Assembly (NCBI GenBank): GCA_023664535.1
Contig: JAMPFJ010000015.1
Location: forward strand, 1 to 64,000
From: Bacteroidales bacterium
Lineage (GTDB): Bacteria; Bacillota; Clostridia; Lachnospirales; Lachnospiraceae
Length of the DNA: 64,000 bases
Direction of reading: 5' to 3'
A program made the translations under genes and the position numbers. Shown here piece after piece: positions 8,416-17,388 of the stretch. Within the stretch, counting starts at the first letter, position 1; each line of letters begins with the position of its first letter. The notes below the pieces were generated by a model, which worked only from the letters and a program-made list of their open reading frames with translations, did no database searches and had not been told where the DNA came from.

Positions 8416-11400
8416 CTATAATCCGTTATCAATAAAAATGCGGCTGCCCTCTTTCGATTTTTCAATCTTAATCTGCTGCGGAATATTTTCCATCAATTCC
8501 TCCCGATGGCTGATAATCCCCACCAGCTTATTCGCACCCGACAGATTAATCAGAATATCCAGTGCGCTCTCCATGGATTTACGGTCTAGTGTACCAAACC
8601 CCTCGTCAATAAACAGCGCATCCATCTGGATACCGCCCAAATTTGAGGAAACCGTATCCGAAAGCCCCAGAGCCAGGCTGAGGGATGCCTTAAAGCTTTC
8701 TCCTCCCGACAAATTACCCACAGGCCGCCGATGACCGGTAAAATTATCCAGCACCTCCAGATTTAACAGCGTATTACTCTGCTTATCCTCCGGATTTTCC
8801 TGCCGGAAAAGCTCATACTGATGGTCACTCATCGGAAGCAGCCTGCGGTTTGCCGCTGCAATTATCTGGTCAAATCCCGCTGCCTGTATGTACTGCTCCA
8901 AGGTAATCTTTACCCTCTTAGGAATCTGTCCGGTAACCAGCTCATAAAGACGGGCGACGGTAACACTTTCTTTTTTATACCGCTCCAAATCGTCCATGCG
9001 GTCAAGGATTGCTTCCCTAATTCCCTCATTCCGTTCAATGCGCCGCTCCGCCCTTTCCCTTTTTGCGCGGATCGTCTCCACAACAGCCGCCTGTGCCGCT
9101 ATTTCTTTTTCGAGAGCCGTCTCGTCAACATATACTTTACCTCCGGCATACGCCAAAGCCTGCTTTAACCCCTCGGCATTGATTTTCACCTTCGTTTCAT
9201 AATCTGCCTTTTCCCTCTCTCCCTCTTCAATCATCTGCTCTTCCACAACATACTGCAAAAATTCTTCTTCCGTGGCAAATCCGCTTTTCATTAACGCCTC
9301 CCGGAAATCCTCCTTTAATTCCTGCTCCCTGCCCCGAATCTCTTCGGTGGCAGACCGGTTCGCAGCAAGTGCCGACTCCTGTCCGGTTCTTTCCTGCTGT
9401 AAATTATCCTTTGCCTGCCTTGCACTGTCTATTGCACGGTTAATCTCCTCCGCCTTATCCTCGCACTTTTTCTGCTCTGTTTCCGCCTTTTCCAGCGTCT
9501 CATATTCCAAATCCGCAATGCTCTTTAACAGGGCTTTCCTTTCCGTCAGCGCATTTTGGTTTTCACTCTTCTTTTCCCCATGCCGGCTTCTTCTTTTTTC
9601 CAGCTCCTCCGATTCTTTTCCCCGGGCAGCCGCCAGGCTCTTCTCCTCTTCCTGCAGTCTTTCGCACGCTTTCCGGATACTCTGCTCCCAATCCGAAATA
9701 TCCGTCTGCTTTCTTTCTATCCGCTTTAACGCCTCTTCCGCCAGATTCGGTAATTCACTTAATTCTTCATCTCCCCGGTATTCGATATCCGGTAAATCAT
9801 TTCCCGCTATTTCCCGAAAGCTGTCCCTAAGTAATTTTTCATCCGCTTTTATCCCTTGTCTGCACCGCTCAACATCTAACAGAAGCTCATCCTTTTCCTG
9901 TCTGGCTTTTTCCTCATTCTTTTTCCCAGCCTCAAGCTCTTTCTCGGTAACCGCTTTTTCCGGAAGCTTCGCCGGCTCCGGATGATGCAGGGAACCGCAT
10001 ACCGGACATTTTTCCCCCTCCTGCAGATTTCCAGCCAGCAGCCCTGCCCTGCAGTTGTCCAGCATAATTTCCATCTGCTTTCTGCGCTCTTCCGCTTCCT
10101 GCCACTTTTTTTGTATCTTCGCAAATGCCGCCTGCTTTTGGGCCAGTTCTTTCTGCCGGTTTTGATATGCCGGGATATCCGTATGGTTCAACCGTTCTGC
10201 CCGCTCCTTTAACGCCAGAATTTCCCTTTGAGCATTCTGGGCGTCAGCCCGCTCCGCCGGTTTATCCTTTAATGCCTGTATCGACTGCTCAAGCCCGGCA
10301 ATCCTGTCCTTTAAGGCTTTTTCCTCTTCCTCCAGCGCCAGTGATGCTTTCTCCAGTTCTTTCCTTTCCTGTTCCAGTCCCTTTATTTCCTCGGCAAGGC
10401 GTTCTCTTTGGGCATACCGCTCAAAATCCTCCCGCAGCCTTTCCGCCCTTTTCTTAAGCCGCTCCCCCTCTTCTTCTCTCTTTAGCGCCTCATTCCAAGC
10501 TTCCTCCGCTTTAACCTGCTTTTCCTCTACCTGCTTAAGCTCCTTTTCCCACTTTGCAATTTCCTCCTTTGCCCGGACAAATTCCCTCTCCTTGTTCTTC
10601 CATAAATCATATGCCGGCTTTACTTCCCTTACCGCCGTTTTTCTTTTTTTCAGCAGCTTTACTGACTCCTCGATTTCCGGCTTTCTTTTCTCCAGCTCCT
10701 CCTTTTCCCTTTGCAGCTTCTCCGCTCTTTCCAGCGTTTCATTATTGGTTTTTGCCTGTGCCAGTTTCTTTTTCTGTTCGTCTAAATGCTTTTCTTCCTT
10801 AGATAATTCTTCCTGCTTTATCTGTGAAAGCTTCTTATCCTCCTCGAGAACCTGTCCAAGAACCGCAGCCATTTCCTTTACATTCCATGCGCTTTTACTT
10901 TCCAAAGCCTGCTCCTTTAATGTCAAAAGGGACTGCGCATATACGCTTTCCTCCGCTGCCTCCGCACCATCGAAATACTGGATAATACTCTGCTCCCTTT
11001 CTTTTTTCGCCGCAAAGCTCTTATCCTTCCGCTCTTTTAATTTATCCCCGATTTTTTTATACCCCTCCGTCATAAAAATGGTACGGAGTATCTCGGTTCT
11101 TTCATCCGTCTTTGCATTAAGCAGCTCCCGAAATTCTCCCTGGGCAATCATCGCAACCTGTTTAAACTGCTTTGCATCAATATGCAAAAGCTCCTTTACT
11201 GCGCCATCTACAGCGCTTTTTCCCTCAATCGGCGTATTATTCCCGCAATAAAAAACCGCCCGCTCCTTTTGTCTGGTCGTACCCTCCCCCTTCTGCTTTG
11301 CCCGCTCATAAGCCGGCTGGCGGTACACATGATAATCCTTCCCCTGGTGGGAAAAATAAAAATCGACATAGCTTTCCGTTTCCGGCTTCGCATAGTCGCT

Positions 11401-11604
11401 GCGCAGATTCTTCGTATCCCGGTAACTTCCGCTGGTTTCACCATACAGCGCATAGCAGATTGCATCGAAAAGCGTTGTCTTTCCTGCACCGGTATCCCCG
11501 GAAATCAAAAACAGCCCCCGCTCCTCAAACTGTGCAAAATCAATGTCCGGCATAACTCCGGCATAGGGACCGAATGCACTTATCTTTAATTTAATCGGCT
11601 TCAT
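8416..11604 (-). CDS. sbcC: Exonuclease SbcCD, ATPase subunit SbcC
   Basis: About 1062 residues, close to the family norm of ~1050. SbcC is the SMC/Rad50-like ATPase that works with the SbcD nuclease to open hairpins and trim DNA ends. The N-terminus starts MKPIKLKISAFGPYAG and has Walker A GDTGAGKTT (about 36-44). A long Glu/Lys coiled coil encloses the zinc hook CPVC (C533, C536). The C-terminal lobe has the signature NLSGGESFKASLSLALGLSD and Walker B ALFIDEGFGTLD. The start overlaps the end of sbcD by 14 nt. An in-frame GTG at 11613 is a possible alternative start, because AGGAG lies at better spacing from it, but the family consensus begins at the ATG used here. Confidence 0.95.
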   Translation of the reverse strand: MKPIKLKISAFGPYAGVMPDIDFAQFEERGLFLISGDTGAGKTTLFDAICYALYGETSGSYRDTKNLRSDYAKPETESYVDFYFSHQGKDYHVYRQPAYERAKQKGEGTTRQKERAVFYCGNNTPIEGKSAVDGAVKELLHIDAKQFKQVAMIAQGEFRELLNAKTDERTEILRTIFMTEGYKKIGDKLKERKDKSFAAKKEREQSIIQYFDGAEAAEESVYAQSLLTLKEQALESKSAWNVKEMAAVLGQVLEEDKKLSQIKQEELSKEEKHLDEQKKKLAQAKTNNETLERAEKLQREKEELEKRKPEIEESVKLLKKRKTAVREVKPAYDLWKNKEREFVRAKEEIAKWEKELKQVEEKQVKAEEAWNEALKREEEGERLKKRAERLREDFERYAQRERLAEEIKGLEQERKELEKASLALEEEEKALKDRIAGLEQSIQALKDKPAERADAQNAQREILALKERAERLNHTDIPAYQNRQKELAQKQAAFAKIQKKWQEAEERRKQMEIMLDNCRAGLLAGNLQEGEKCPVCGSLHHPEPAKLPEKAVTEKELEAGKKNEEKARQEKDELLLDVERCRQGIKADEKLLRDSFREIAGNDLPDIEYRGDEELSELPNLAEEALKRIERKQTDISDWEQSIRKACERLQEEEKSLAAARGKESEELEKRRSRHGEKKSENQNALTERKALLKSIADLEYETLEKAETEQKKCEDKAEEINRAIDSARQAKDNLQQERTGQESALAANRSATEEIRGREQELKEDFREALMKSGFATEEEFLQYVVEEQMIEEGEREKADYETKVKINAEGLKQALAYAGGKVYVDETALEKEIAAQAAVVETIRAKRERAERRIERNEGIREAILDRMDDLERYKKESVTVARLYELVTGQIPKRVKITLEQYIQAAGFDQIIAAANRRLLPMSDHQYELFRQENPEDKQSNTLLNLEVLDNFTGHRRPVGNLSGGESFKASLSLALGLSDTVSSNLGGIQMDALFIDEGFGTLDRKSMESALDILINLSGANKLVGIISHREELMENIPQQIKIEKSKEGSRIFIDNGL

Positions 11605-12748
11605 CTGCCACACCTGCCTCTCCTGCCGCTTCCAGCATTACCTTTAACTCCTCGCCACTTATCTCACAGCCGTACATCATCCGGTAAAAATCGGCTATCA
11701 GCTCTTTAAAGGATTTTTCCTGCGCAGCCTTTACCGTTTCAAGCTGTTCCTTTTCCCTGGTGTGGGAATTGTCGTAATCAATTTTCATCGTATTGGGATA
11801 ATGCTGCCGGATAATCGCCATTGCTTCCGGAATGGGGTGCTCGTCCGTAAGCGTTACATAGATATAATCATCCGGGGACAGGATATTTTTCTTATCCAGA
11901 AGCTGCTCCAGCCTGCCCGTCAAATGCCGCATTTCCCGCCTCGGCCGCAGCTTAATCAATTCGATATCCGTATTTCCTTTACTGCCCAATGTAATGAGGG
12001 GCACGGATTTTTCATTATCAATCTCACTAAGGGAGTACTTTAGCAAAGAGCCGGAATACCTTACCTCGTTTCTTCCCACCCTTTGCGGGGAATGGATATG
12101 CCCCAGTGCCACATAGTCAAAGCAGTCAAAGCAGTCCGCTCCAATCTTTTCCACCGTTCCCACATGCTGTACCGCAGCATTTTCAGAGCCTCCGAGCCTC
12201 GGTTCCTCACTCTTCCCTGCAACAAACTGATGTGCCACTAAAATATTCCGCTCCTTCTCGTTTATCCCGGCGTTTTCCAAAACAACCCGTACCGCTTTGT
12301 CATAGGAATCTATCTCCGCCTCCGGGAAAAAATGCTTTACCTGGGACGCCTTCACAAAAGGCAATAAATAGATATTCACCCTGCCGTATTCATCCTCTAC
12401 CACCTGCCGGTAAAGCTTTCCCTCATATTTTGACGCAATATAGATATCATTCGTCTCAAACAGGGTGCTTCCAAAATTCAGCCTCTCATCCGAATCATGA
12501 TTGCCGCTGATAACAAATGTTTTTATCCTCCTTTGCGCCAGCTGGCAGAGAAAATAATCAAATACGCTGACCGCCTCCTCACTGGGGACAGACTTGTCAT
12601 AGATATCCCCTGCCAGAAGCACTGCGTCAATTCCCCTTGAAGCCCCAATCTCCAAAATCTGGTTCAGCATATATTTCTGGTCTTCAATCATGCTGTAATC
12701 ATTCACTGATTTTCCAATATGTAAATCCCCTAAATGCAGTATTTTCAT
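11591..12748 (-). CDS. sbcD: Exonuclease SbcCD, nuclease subunit SbcD
   Basis: 385 residues, calcineurin-like phosphoesterase (Mre11 family). It is the Mn-dependent nuclease of the SbcCD complex. Metal-binding motifs are visible in order: GDLHIGK, AGDIYDKSVPSEEA, ISGNHDSDERL, VAHQFV and ALGHIHSPQ. A C-terminal SbcD dimer/cap region follows. The start at 12748 has AAAGGAGA 8 nt upstream and begins directly with the family MKILHLGDLHIG. An upstream in-frame extension lacks a ribosome binding site. It lies 54 bp after the histidine kinase gene without a terminator. Confidence 0.95.
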   Translation of the reverse strand: MKILHLGDLHIGKSVNDYSMIEDQKYMLNQILEIGASRGIDAVLLAGDIYDKSVPSEEAVSVFDYFLCQLAQRRIKTFVISGNHDSDERLNFGSTLFETNDIYIASKYEGKLYRQVVEDEYGRVNIYLLPFVKASQVKHFFPEAEIDSYDKAVRVVLENAGINEKERNILVAHQFVAGKSEEPRLGGSENAAVQHVGTVEKIGADCFDCFDYVALGHIHSPQRVGRNEVRYSGSLLKYSLSEIDNEKSVPLITLGSKGNTDIELIKLRPRREMRHLTGRLEQLLDKKNILSPDDYIYVTLTDEHPIPEAMAIIRQHYPNTMKIDYDNSHTREKEQLETVKAAQEKSFKELIADFYRMMYGCEISGEELKVMLEAAGEAGVADEAD

Positions 12749-12802
12749 CTGTCCTGTCTCCTTTATATACGTCGGTATCAAATAGTAATTGCAGACAACT
12801 GG

Positions 12803-13849
12803 TTAGTCCACAAAGGTCAGAATAAACCAGGTATATTTTCCCTCTTCACTCTTTACCTGTATGCTTCCTCCCATACCCTCAATAATGGACTTTGCCAGGG
12901 AAAGTCCTATTCCGACACTGTTGGGATTAACCTCCTGGCGCACCCGGTAAAACCGCTTGAAAATATTGCCAATCTCCTTTTCCGGTATTCCGCTTCCCTC
13001 ATCCTTTACATAAATCCGGGTATAAACCCTCGTTTTCTCCACCTCCAGCCGGATAGCCTTACCCGTTCCGGAGTAATCCGATGCATTTTTCAACAGGTTA
13101 ATCAGCGCCTCCACCAGCCAGTCGCCGTCACAAAGCATACCGCACTCTCCGTCACAAACCACAGTTAACTCCTGGCAGCGCTCCTTCACCAGAAACTGCA
13201 CCCCCTCTGCCGCCTGCATCAGTAACGGAAACAGCTTTGTATCCGTCCTTTCAAACTGAATCGCCCCCGCTTCAATCCGGGCAAGCTTTAACATGGATAA
13301 TACCATCCATTCCATACGGCTTAACTGATTTTCCGCTTCAACAAGAATCTGTTTTCTCTTTTCCGGTTCCGCTACCTTATCCTCAAGCAGTAAATCCATA
13401 AATACGTTAAGGGACGCCAGCGGCGTCTTTAACTGGTGGGAAATATCCGAAATAATATCCCGCAAAAACACCTTTTCTTCCATTTCCCGGTTCTTGCTCT
13501 CCTTTAACGCATGCACCATTTTGTAAAAATTACTGTATAAAATTCCAACCGTTCCCTCTTTATATTCCTCTGCCGGCGGCTCTGCTCCCTGCTCCATAAT
13601 ATCCGTCATAATTCCGGAAATATTCTCAATATCCCGATAAACCGAATTTAAAATGCGGTAGCATAAGAAATACAGGACAATCAGAAACAAAGCGACTGCT
13701 GCCGTAAGGCATCCGGTTTTCCATGTGAATCCCCCCCAAAGAACGGTGGCAGAGCAGCCAAAGATAACCAGAAAGAAAAAAGATACCATCCAATATACTC
13801 TTTTAAATCTGCTGCGCTCATAATTGCTGTACATACTCAATTTCCCCAT
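12803..13849 (-). CDS. Sensor histidine kinase, intramembrane-sensing type
   Basis: 348 residues. Two membrane helices (about 20-40 and 46-65) are joined by a loop of only about seven residues, the layout of intramembrane-sensing kinases such as BceS that lack a real extracellular sensor. The phospho-accepting H138 sits in DISHQLKTPLASL. The ATPase domain has the N box (ALINLLKNASDYS), G1 (DEGSGIPEKE) and G2 (GIGLSLAKSI). It follows its response regulator by 20 bp and is the second gene of the group. BceS-type kinases usually stand beside a peptide ABC transporter, but none is next to it here. The ligand is unknown. Codon 6 (ATG, 13834) is an alternative start, since neither has a strong ribosome binding site. 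Confidence 0.88.
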   Translation of the reverse strand: MGKLSMYSNYERSRFKRVYWMVSFFFLVIFGCSATVLWGGFTWKTGCLTAAVALFLIVLYFLCYRILNSVYRDIENISGIMTDIMEQGAEPPAEEYKEGTVGILYSNFYKMVHALKESKNREMEEKVFLRDIISDISHQLKTPLASLNVFMDLLLEDKVAEPEKRKQILVEAENQLSRMEWMVLSMLKLARIEAGAIQFERTDTKLFPLLMQAAEGVQFLVKERCQELTVVCDGECGMLCDGDWLVEALINLLKNASDYSGTGKAIRLEVEKTRVYTRIYVKDEGSGIPEKEIGNIFKRFYRVRQEVNPNSVGIGLSLAKSIIEGMGGSIQVKSEEGKYTWFILTFVD

Positions 13850-13869
13850 TTGCTCTGTCTTTTAGCATC

Positions 13870-14556
13870 CTACTCTCCCCGCTTTTTAAAGCGATAGCCT
13901 ACACCTCTGACCGTTTCAATCCAATCCGCATCCTCCTGCAGCTTATTCCGCAGACGCTTCATATAAACGGACAGTGTATTGTCATCCACAAAGGAATCTC
14001 CCGTATCATATAACCGCTGTAACAGCTGATTTCTGCTTAACACAAATCCCTCATTCAATACAAGCTCTTTTAATAAACGCAGCTCGCTGGGCGTACATTC
14101 CACGTTTTTTCCCTGATAAAGCAGACGAAATTCCTCGACAAAAAACTGGTGCTTACCAAAGCAGCAGCTTTTTGGGGCATTATTCTCCACAAATTTTAAC
14201 CGCCGGATATTGGCGGCAATTCTGGATAACAGCTCCTTTAACCGATATGGTTTTGTCACATAATCGTCTGCGCCAAGGTCAAGCCCCTGTACAATATTGG
14301 CTTCCTCGCCGACTGCCGTCAGAAAAATAATCGGTATCTGCGGATTTCCTCTGCGGATTTCCCTGCAAAAATCAAACCCCGTCCCATCCGGCAGCATAAC
14401 ATCCAGCAAAATCAAATCCGGGTGCCGCTCCATTGCCTCCCTTGCGGCGCTGAGGCTGCCTGCATGGATAACTGCATATCCCTCTGCCTGCAGCGCATAT
14501 TCCGTTCCCATGGCAAGGGCAAAATCATCCTCCACCAGCAATATTGTTTCCGACAT
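13870..14556 (-). CDS. OmpR/PhoB-family response regulator
   Basis: 228 residues. The receiver domain has the acidic pocket VEDD (9-11), phospho-acceptor D52 (LLDVMLPDG), a switch Thr (FLTAVG) and Lys (VTKPY). The C-terminal winged helix (about 130-225) carries the usual LTPSE-like start (CTPSELRLLKEL) and the TVRGVGYRF ending. It would be phosphorylated by the downstream kinase. The start at 14556 is preceded by GAGGAG at 6 nt. An 18-codon longer reading is unsupported. Targets are not evident, but sbcDC is transcribed from the same strand just behind the pair. Confidence 0.92.
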   Translation of the reverse strand: MSETILLVEDDFALAMGTEYALQAEGYAVIHAGSLSAAREAMERHPDLILLDVMLPDGTGFDFCREIRRGNPQIPIIFLTAVGEEANIVQGLDLGADDYVTKPYRLKELLSRIAANIRRLKFVENNAPKSCCFGKHQFFVEEFRLLYQGKNVECTPSELRLLKELVLNEGFVLSRNQLLQRLYDTGDSFVDDNTLSVYMKRLRNKLQEDADWIETVRGVGYRFKKRGE

Positions 14557-14610
14557 GTTCCACTCCTCATTCCAATTTTCTTCTGATACAAGCAATGCTT
14601 TATCCGGCAT

Positions 14611-14640
14611 TCTATAGACAGTTTAACGAATATCCGGCAA
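14611..14640 (-). promoter_or_regulatory. Possible promoter of the two-component/sbcDC operon
   Basis: Minus-strand TTGCCG (14635-14640) and TATAGA (14611-14616) are separated by 18 bp, between the terminator hairpin of the preceding gene and the response regulator. Match to consensus is moderate. Confidence 0.35.
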
Positions 14641-14648
14641 AAAGTAAA

Positions 14649-14683
14649 GGCTGGATATTACAGCTTCTCCGCAATATCCAGCC
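14649..14683 (-). terminator. Rho-independent terminator of the SH3/3D gene
   Basis: Perfect 11-bp inverted repeat GGCTGGATATT / AATATCCAGCC (14649-14659, 14673-14683) with a 13-nt loop. On the minus strand it is followed by TTTACTTTTTG. It lies 19 bp past the stop of the 3D-domain gene. Confidence 0.8.
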
Positions 14684-14701
14684 CTTATCTTTAATTTCCA
14701 A

Positions 14702-16150
14702 CTAATATTTATATACGTTTACCGTTCTTGTTCCAAATGCCAATGCCCGCTCATGCGTAGCAATGAAAATATCAATATGATTTCCGACTACTCCGCTTCC
14801 CCTGTCCTCTACCGTATACACAATTCCGTCAATGACTACCTGTGTACCAAACGGCAGTATACTGGTATCCGCAGCTATTGTCCTTCCCTCGGTCGGTATC
14901 GTTCCGCTGGCAGTCTGGTTATGCCCTCCGCAACATGCACTGCACCCACAATAAGCAGTAATGGTAAAGGAACCAATCAGTTCACCCGAATTTGCAGCGG
15001 TAACCGGTGTTGTCACCGCACCCTGGTATGTGTTACTGCTGCTGGACTTACTGCCCGTATTTCCGCTTCCGCCGGAGGAATTATTCTTTTTCTTCGCCTC
15101 TGCCAATCGCATCGCCTCTTCGGCAGCCGCCTGTTCCGCTGCGGCTTTCTCCGCTGCCTGACGCTCTAACTCCTCGGCAGATACGGCAACGGCATAGAGC
15201 CTGTCCACATTGATGAAATCCGAAGACACATATCCTGTCTGACCATCCTCTAACATAACCGGAAGCCATGTAATCTCACTTTCCTGTGTTTCCTCTGTTT
15301 TTGTTTCTTTACTATCTTCTGTTTCCGGTGCTTGAGCCGTATCCTCAACGGATGCCGCCTGCGCTTCTATTTCCTTAGCTGCGGTATCCTCTTCCTCCTC
15401 TAACACCGTAATTGTATCGTCTTTTTCCAGTACCACTAAAATCTCAGAATCCGTAGATTTTTCCGAACGGATATTCACACCATCCTCTAATACCGTACCC
15501 CGCAGCGTTACATAATCCTTGGCAAGCTGCTCGGCACTCTCACCGGTCAGTACATAATCCGTTAACACATACCCTTCCACATCACCGGATTTAATCTTTG
15601 TCCATTCGCCTTCCGTGCCTTCCACAATGGCAATGGCACCCGGATTCATGGAACCCACAAATTCCGCCTCCGTACTGGGGTCTTTCCGAATATTCAATGT
15701 CTCCTCTACATTTGCAATACATTTTCCGTCAAATTCACTTTTAACTGCCTGCTCTTCAGCATTCTGATTAGCCGCTTCAATATATTCTGCCGCTGTCTTT
15801 GTCTCTGCAAAAACAGCCTCCGTTATCGCCTCTGTTGCGGTAACCGACTCCGTGCCGTTAACCGTTTCCATAGCCTCGGATTTCTCCTCCGTTGCCTGCT
15901 CGTCCAAAACCGTCTCATTCTCTTCACTATTGCCGAACAAAGCTTCTTTCACGCTTACCTCTGCCGCCTTTTTCTCGCTTTGTGGCTCAGTGGCATTCAC
16001 TAAAACAATTCCGCCTGCCAATACTCCGGCTACTACAAGTATACAAATACCAAGCTGTAGATTTCTCACAAAATATCTTCCGTTAAAAATATTCTTTCTG
16101 ATATAAAGCTTATAGCGTTCTGCCATTACAGCTCTTCTGCTATGTCTCAT
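14702..16150 (-). CDS. Cell-wall protein with SH3b domains and C-terminal 3D (lytic) domain
   Basis: 482 residues. A short basic N-terminus and one membrane segment (about 31-52, LGICILVVAGVLAGGIVLV) precede an acidic Thr/Glu-rich stretch. Two bacterial SH3 domains follow, at about 143-203 and 216-320 (each with LNIR/VNIR starts). Next come an Ala/Glu coiled region (330-360) and a Ser/Gly linker. The 3D domain (395-482) has ITAYCGCSACCGG and three conserved Asp in AADTS, VEDRG and HIDIF. 3D domains occur in peptidoglycan-acting proteins such as MltA, YabE and YocH, so a role in wall cleavage or remodelling outside the membrane is likely. The ATG follows GGAGG at 10 nt. A strong promoter with a WalR-type box precedes it. 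Confidence 0.85.
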   Translation of the reverse strand: MRHSRRAVMAERYKLYIRKNIFNGRYFVRNLQLGICILVVAGVLAGGIVLVNATEPQSEKKAAEVSVKEALFGNSEENETVLDEQATEEKSEAMETVNGTESVTATEAITEAVFAETKTAAEYIEAANQNAEEQAVKSEFDGKCIANVEETLNIRKDPSTEAEFVGSMNPGAIAIVEGTEGEWTKIKSGDVEGYVLTDYVLTGESAEQLAKDYVTLRGTVLEDGVNIRSEKSTDSEILVVLEKDDTITVLEEEEDTAAKEIEAQAASVEDTAQAPETEDSKETKTEETQESEITWLPVMLEDGQTGYVSSDFINVDRLYAVAVSAEELERQAAEKAAAEQAAAEEAMRLAEAKKKNNSSGGSGNTGSKSSSSNTYQGAVTTPVTAANSGELIGSFTITAYCGCSACCGGHNQTASGTIPTEGRTIAADTSILPFGTQVVIDGIVYTVEDRGSGVVGNHIDIFIATHERALAFGTRTVNVYKY

Positions 16151-16248
16151 TGTTAAACTTCCTCCATATTAACTGTCGGGTTCAACTATGTTTTCGGCTG
16201 ACCTTTGCTGACATATACGTTATGCAAGCCATGAAACCCATGTCAAAA

Positions 16249-16265
16249 TGTTACAAACTTGTTAC
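16249..16265. promoter_or_regulatory. WalR-type box: two TGTTAC half-sites with 5-bp spacer
   Basis: TGTTAC-AAACT-TGTTAC on the plus strand, TGTAAC-AAGTT-TGTAAC on the minus strand. Both fit the published WalR (YycF) consensus TGTWAH-N5-TGTWAH. It lies just downstream of the -10 of the 3D-gene promoter, around the likely transcription start. In Bacillus that position goes with repression. The walRK genes are not in the window. Confidence 0.5.
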
Positions 16266-16272
16266 ATGCTGT

Positions 16273-16301
16273 AATATAACATTTAACAAAATAATTGTCA
16301 A
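16273..16301 (-). promoter_or_regulatory. Sigma-A promoter of the SH3/3D gene
   Basis: TTGACA (16296-16301), 17 bp, TATATT (16273-16278) on the minus strand. This is a near-perfect promoter, giving a leader of about 115 nt. The rest of the 388-bp divergent gap (16302-16538) is A+T-rich and shows no other clear element. The plus-strand promoter for the pseudouridine synthase was not resolved. Confidence 0.8.
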
Positions 16302-16538
16302 GTCTACATTTTCTGGCGTGAAATTCTTTTTTTCTCAATTTTAATATAATTTTCCCTTTAAATATGTTAAACTATCATTAAGTTTTATAGAAAAGGGCAA
16401 AAAATCCACCGAAAATTGTACAGATAGCACAGATTTTGTCCCCATATATTTACAATTATCGGTTATTGTCTAATATTTTTTTCTTTTTATTTGCATAAAT
16501 GTTAACAAAAAATTCATAATTTGGAGGACAAATTGATT

Positions 16539-17276
16539 ATGGCACAGCTGCGACTGGATAAATATCTTGCCGATGCCGGCATCGGCACACGTTCCGAAAT
16601 AAAAGCTTATGTCCGGAAAGGGTTTGTCCGGATAAACGGCAGCCCGGCAAAAAAACCGGACGTTCACCTCGATGAGGAGAAAGACAGCGTAACCTTTAAG
16701 GGAGAGCTTATCCGGCATACGCCCTATGTATATTTCCTGTTAAACAAGCCGGCGGGATATGTCAGTGCGGTTAAGGATAATACCGCACCCACCGTTTTGT
16801 CCCTGATTGACAACAGGTACAACGGTTTATTTCCCGTGGGACGGCTTGACAAGGATACGGAGGGGCTTCTTCTCATCACCAATGACGGTGCGCTTTCCCA
16901 TAAGCTGCTTTCCCCCAGACGCCATGTCGATAAGACCTATTATGCCGCCGTGGAGGGAAAGGTAACCGACACCGATATCCAAACCTTTGAACAGGGAGTA
17001 GCCGTCGGCGACGAAGACCTTGATGTTGCTCTCCCCGCCAGGCTCCGCCTGCTGACCACTGAGCAAAAAGAGGATTCTTTTCTTTCTTATATAGAAGTAA
17101 CTGTTCACGAAGGGAAATTTCATCAGATTAAACGAATGTTCCGGGCTGTGGGAAAAAAAGTAGTCTACCTTAAACGGACAGGCTTCGGTCCCCTGGCTCT
17201 TCCTGCCGACCTTCCCACCGGTGCGTACCGGGAACTGACAAAGCAGGAGCTTGAGGAACTAAAAAGCTGCTGTTAG
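16539..17276 (+). CDS. 16S/23S rRNA pseudouridine synthase, RsuA/RluB/RluE/RluF family
   Basis: 245 residues. The N-terminal S4 RNA-binding domain (RLDKYLADAGIGTRSE, about 3-60) precedes the catalytic domain with GRLDKDTEGLLLITNDG, whose Asp is the catalytic residue. The later HEGKFHQIKRMF motif is typical of the RsuA branch. It isomerises a uridine in rRNA; the exact position cannot be told from sequence. The start was set at the ATG at 16539, with GGAGG 11 nt upstream. A short hairpin (GCTGC/GCGGC) around the stop could be a weak terminator. The next gene has its own promoter. Confidence 0.9.
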   Translation: MAQLRLDKYLADAGIGTRSEIKAYVRKGFVRINGSPAKKPDVHLDEEKDSVTFKGELIRHTPYVYFLLNKPAGYVSAVKDNTAPTVLSLIDNRYNGLFPVGRLDKDTEGLLLITNDGALSHKLLSPRRHVDKTYYAAVEGKVTDTDIQTFEQGVAVGDEDLDVALPARLRLLTTEQKEDSFLSYIEVTVHEGKFHQIKRMFRAVGKKVVYLKRTGFGPLALPADLPTGAYRELTKQELEELKSCC

Positions 17277-17319
17277 CGGCCGTTTATTTCCTGTTTCGTC
17301 ACTTTAGCAATTTAAAGTG

Positions 17320-17348
17320 TTGACACATTCCACATATCATACTAAAAT
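17320..17348 (+). promoter_or_regulatory. Sigma-A promoter of tyrA-aroA
   Basis: TTGACA (17320-17325), 17 bp, TAAAAT (17343-17348). It is about 40 bp before the tyrA ATG at 17389, so the leader is short and no attenuator or riboswitch fits in it. Confidence 0.8.
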
Positions 17349-17388
17349 GGGACATGTATTAAATGTATCGAAAAACAGAGGTGAAATC

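Noticed and set aside
9272..9985. Long plus-strand frame opposite sbcC
   Set aside because: Ser/Phe-rich mirror of a Glu/Lys coiled coil, a typical antisense shadow.
16302..16538. c-di-AMP (ydaO-type) riboswitch before the wall protein
   Set aside because: The leader between the promoter start and the gene is only about 115 nt and lacks the conserved blocks I would expect. The promoter and WalR-type box account for it.
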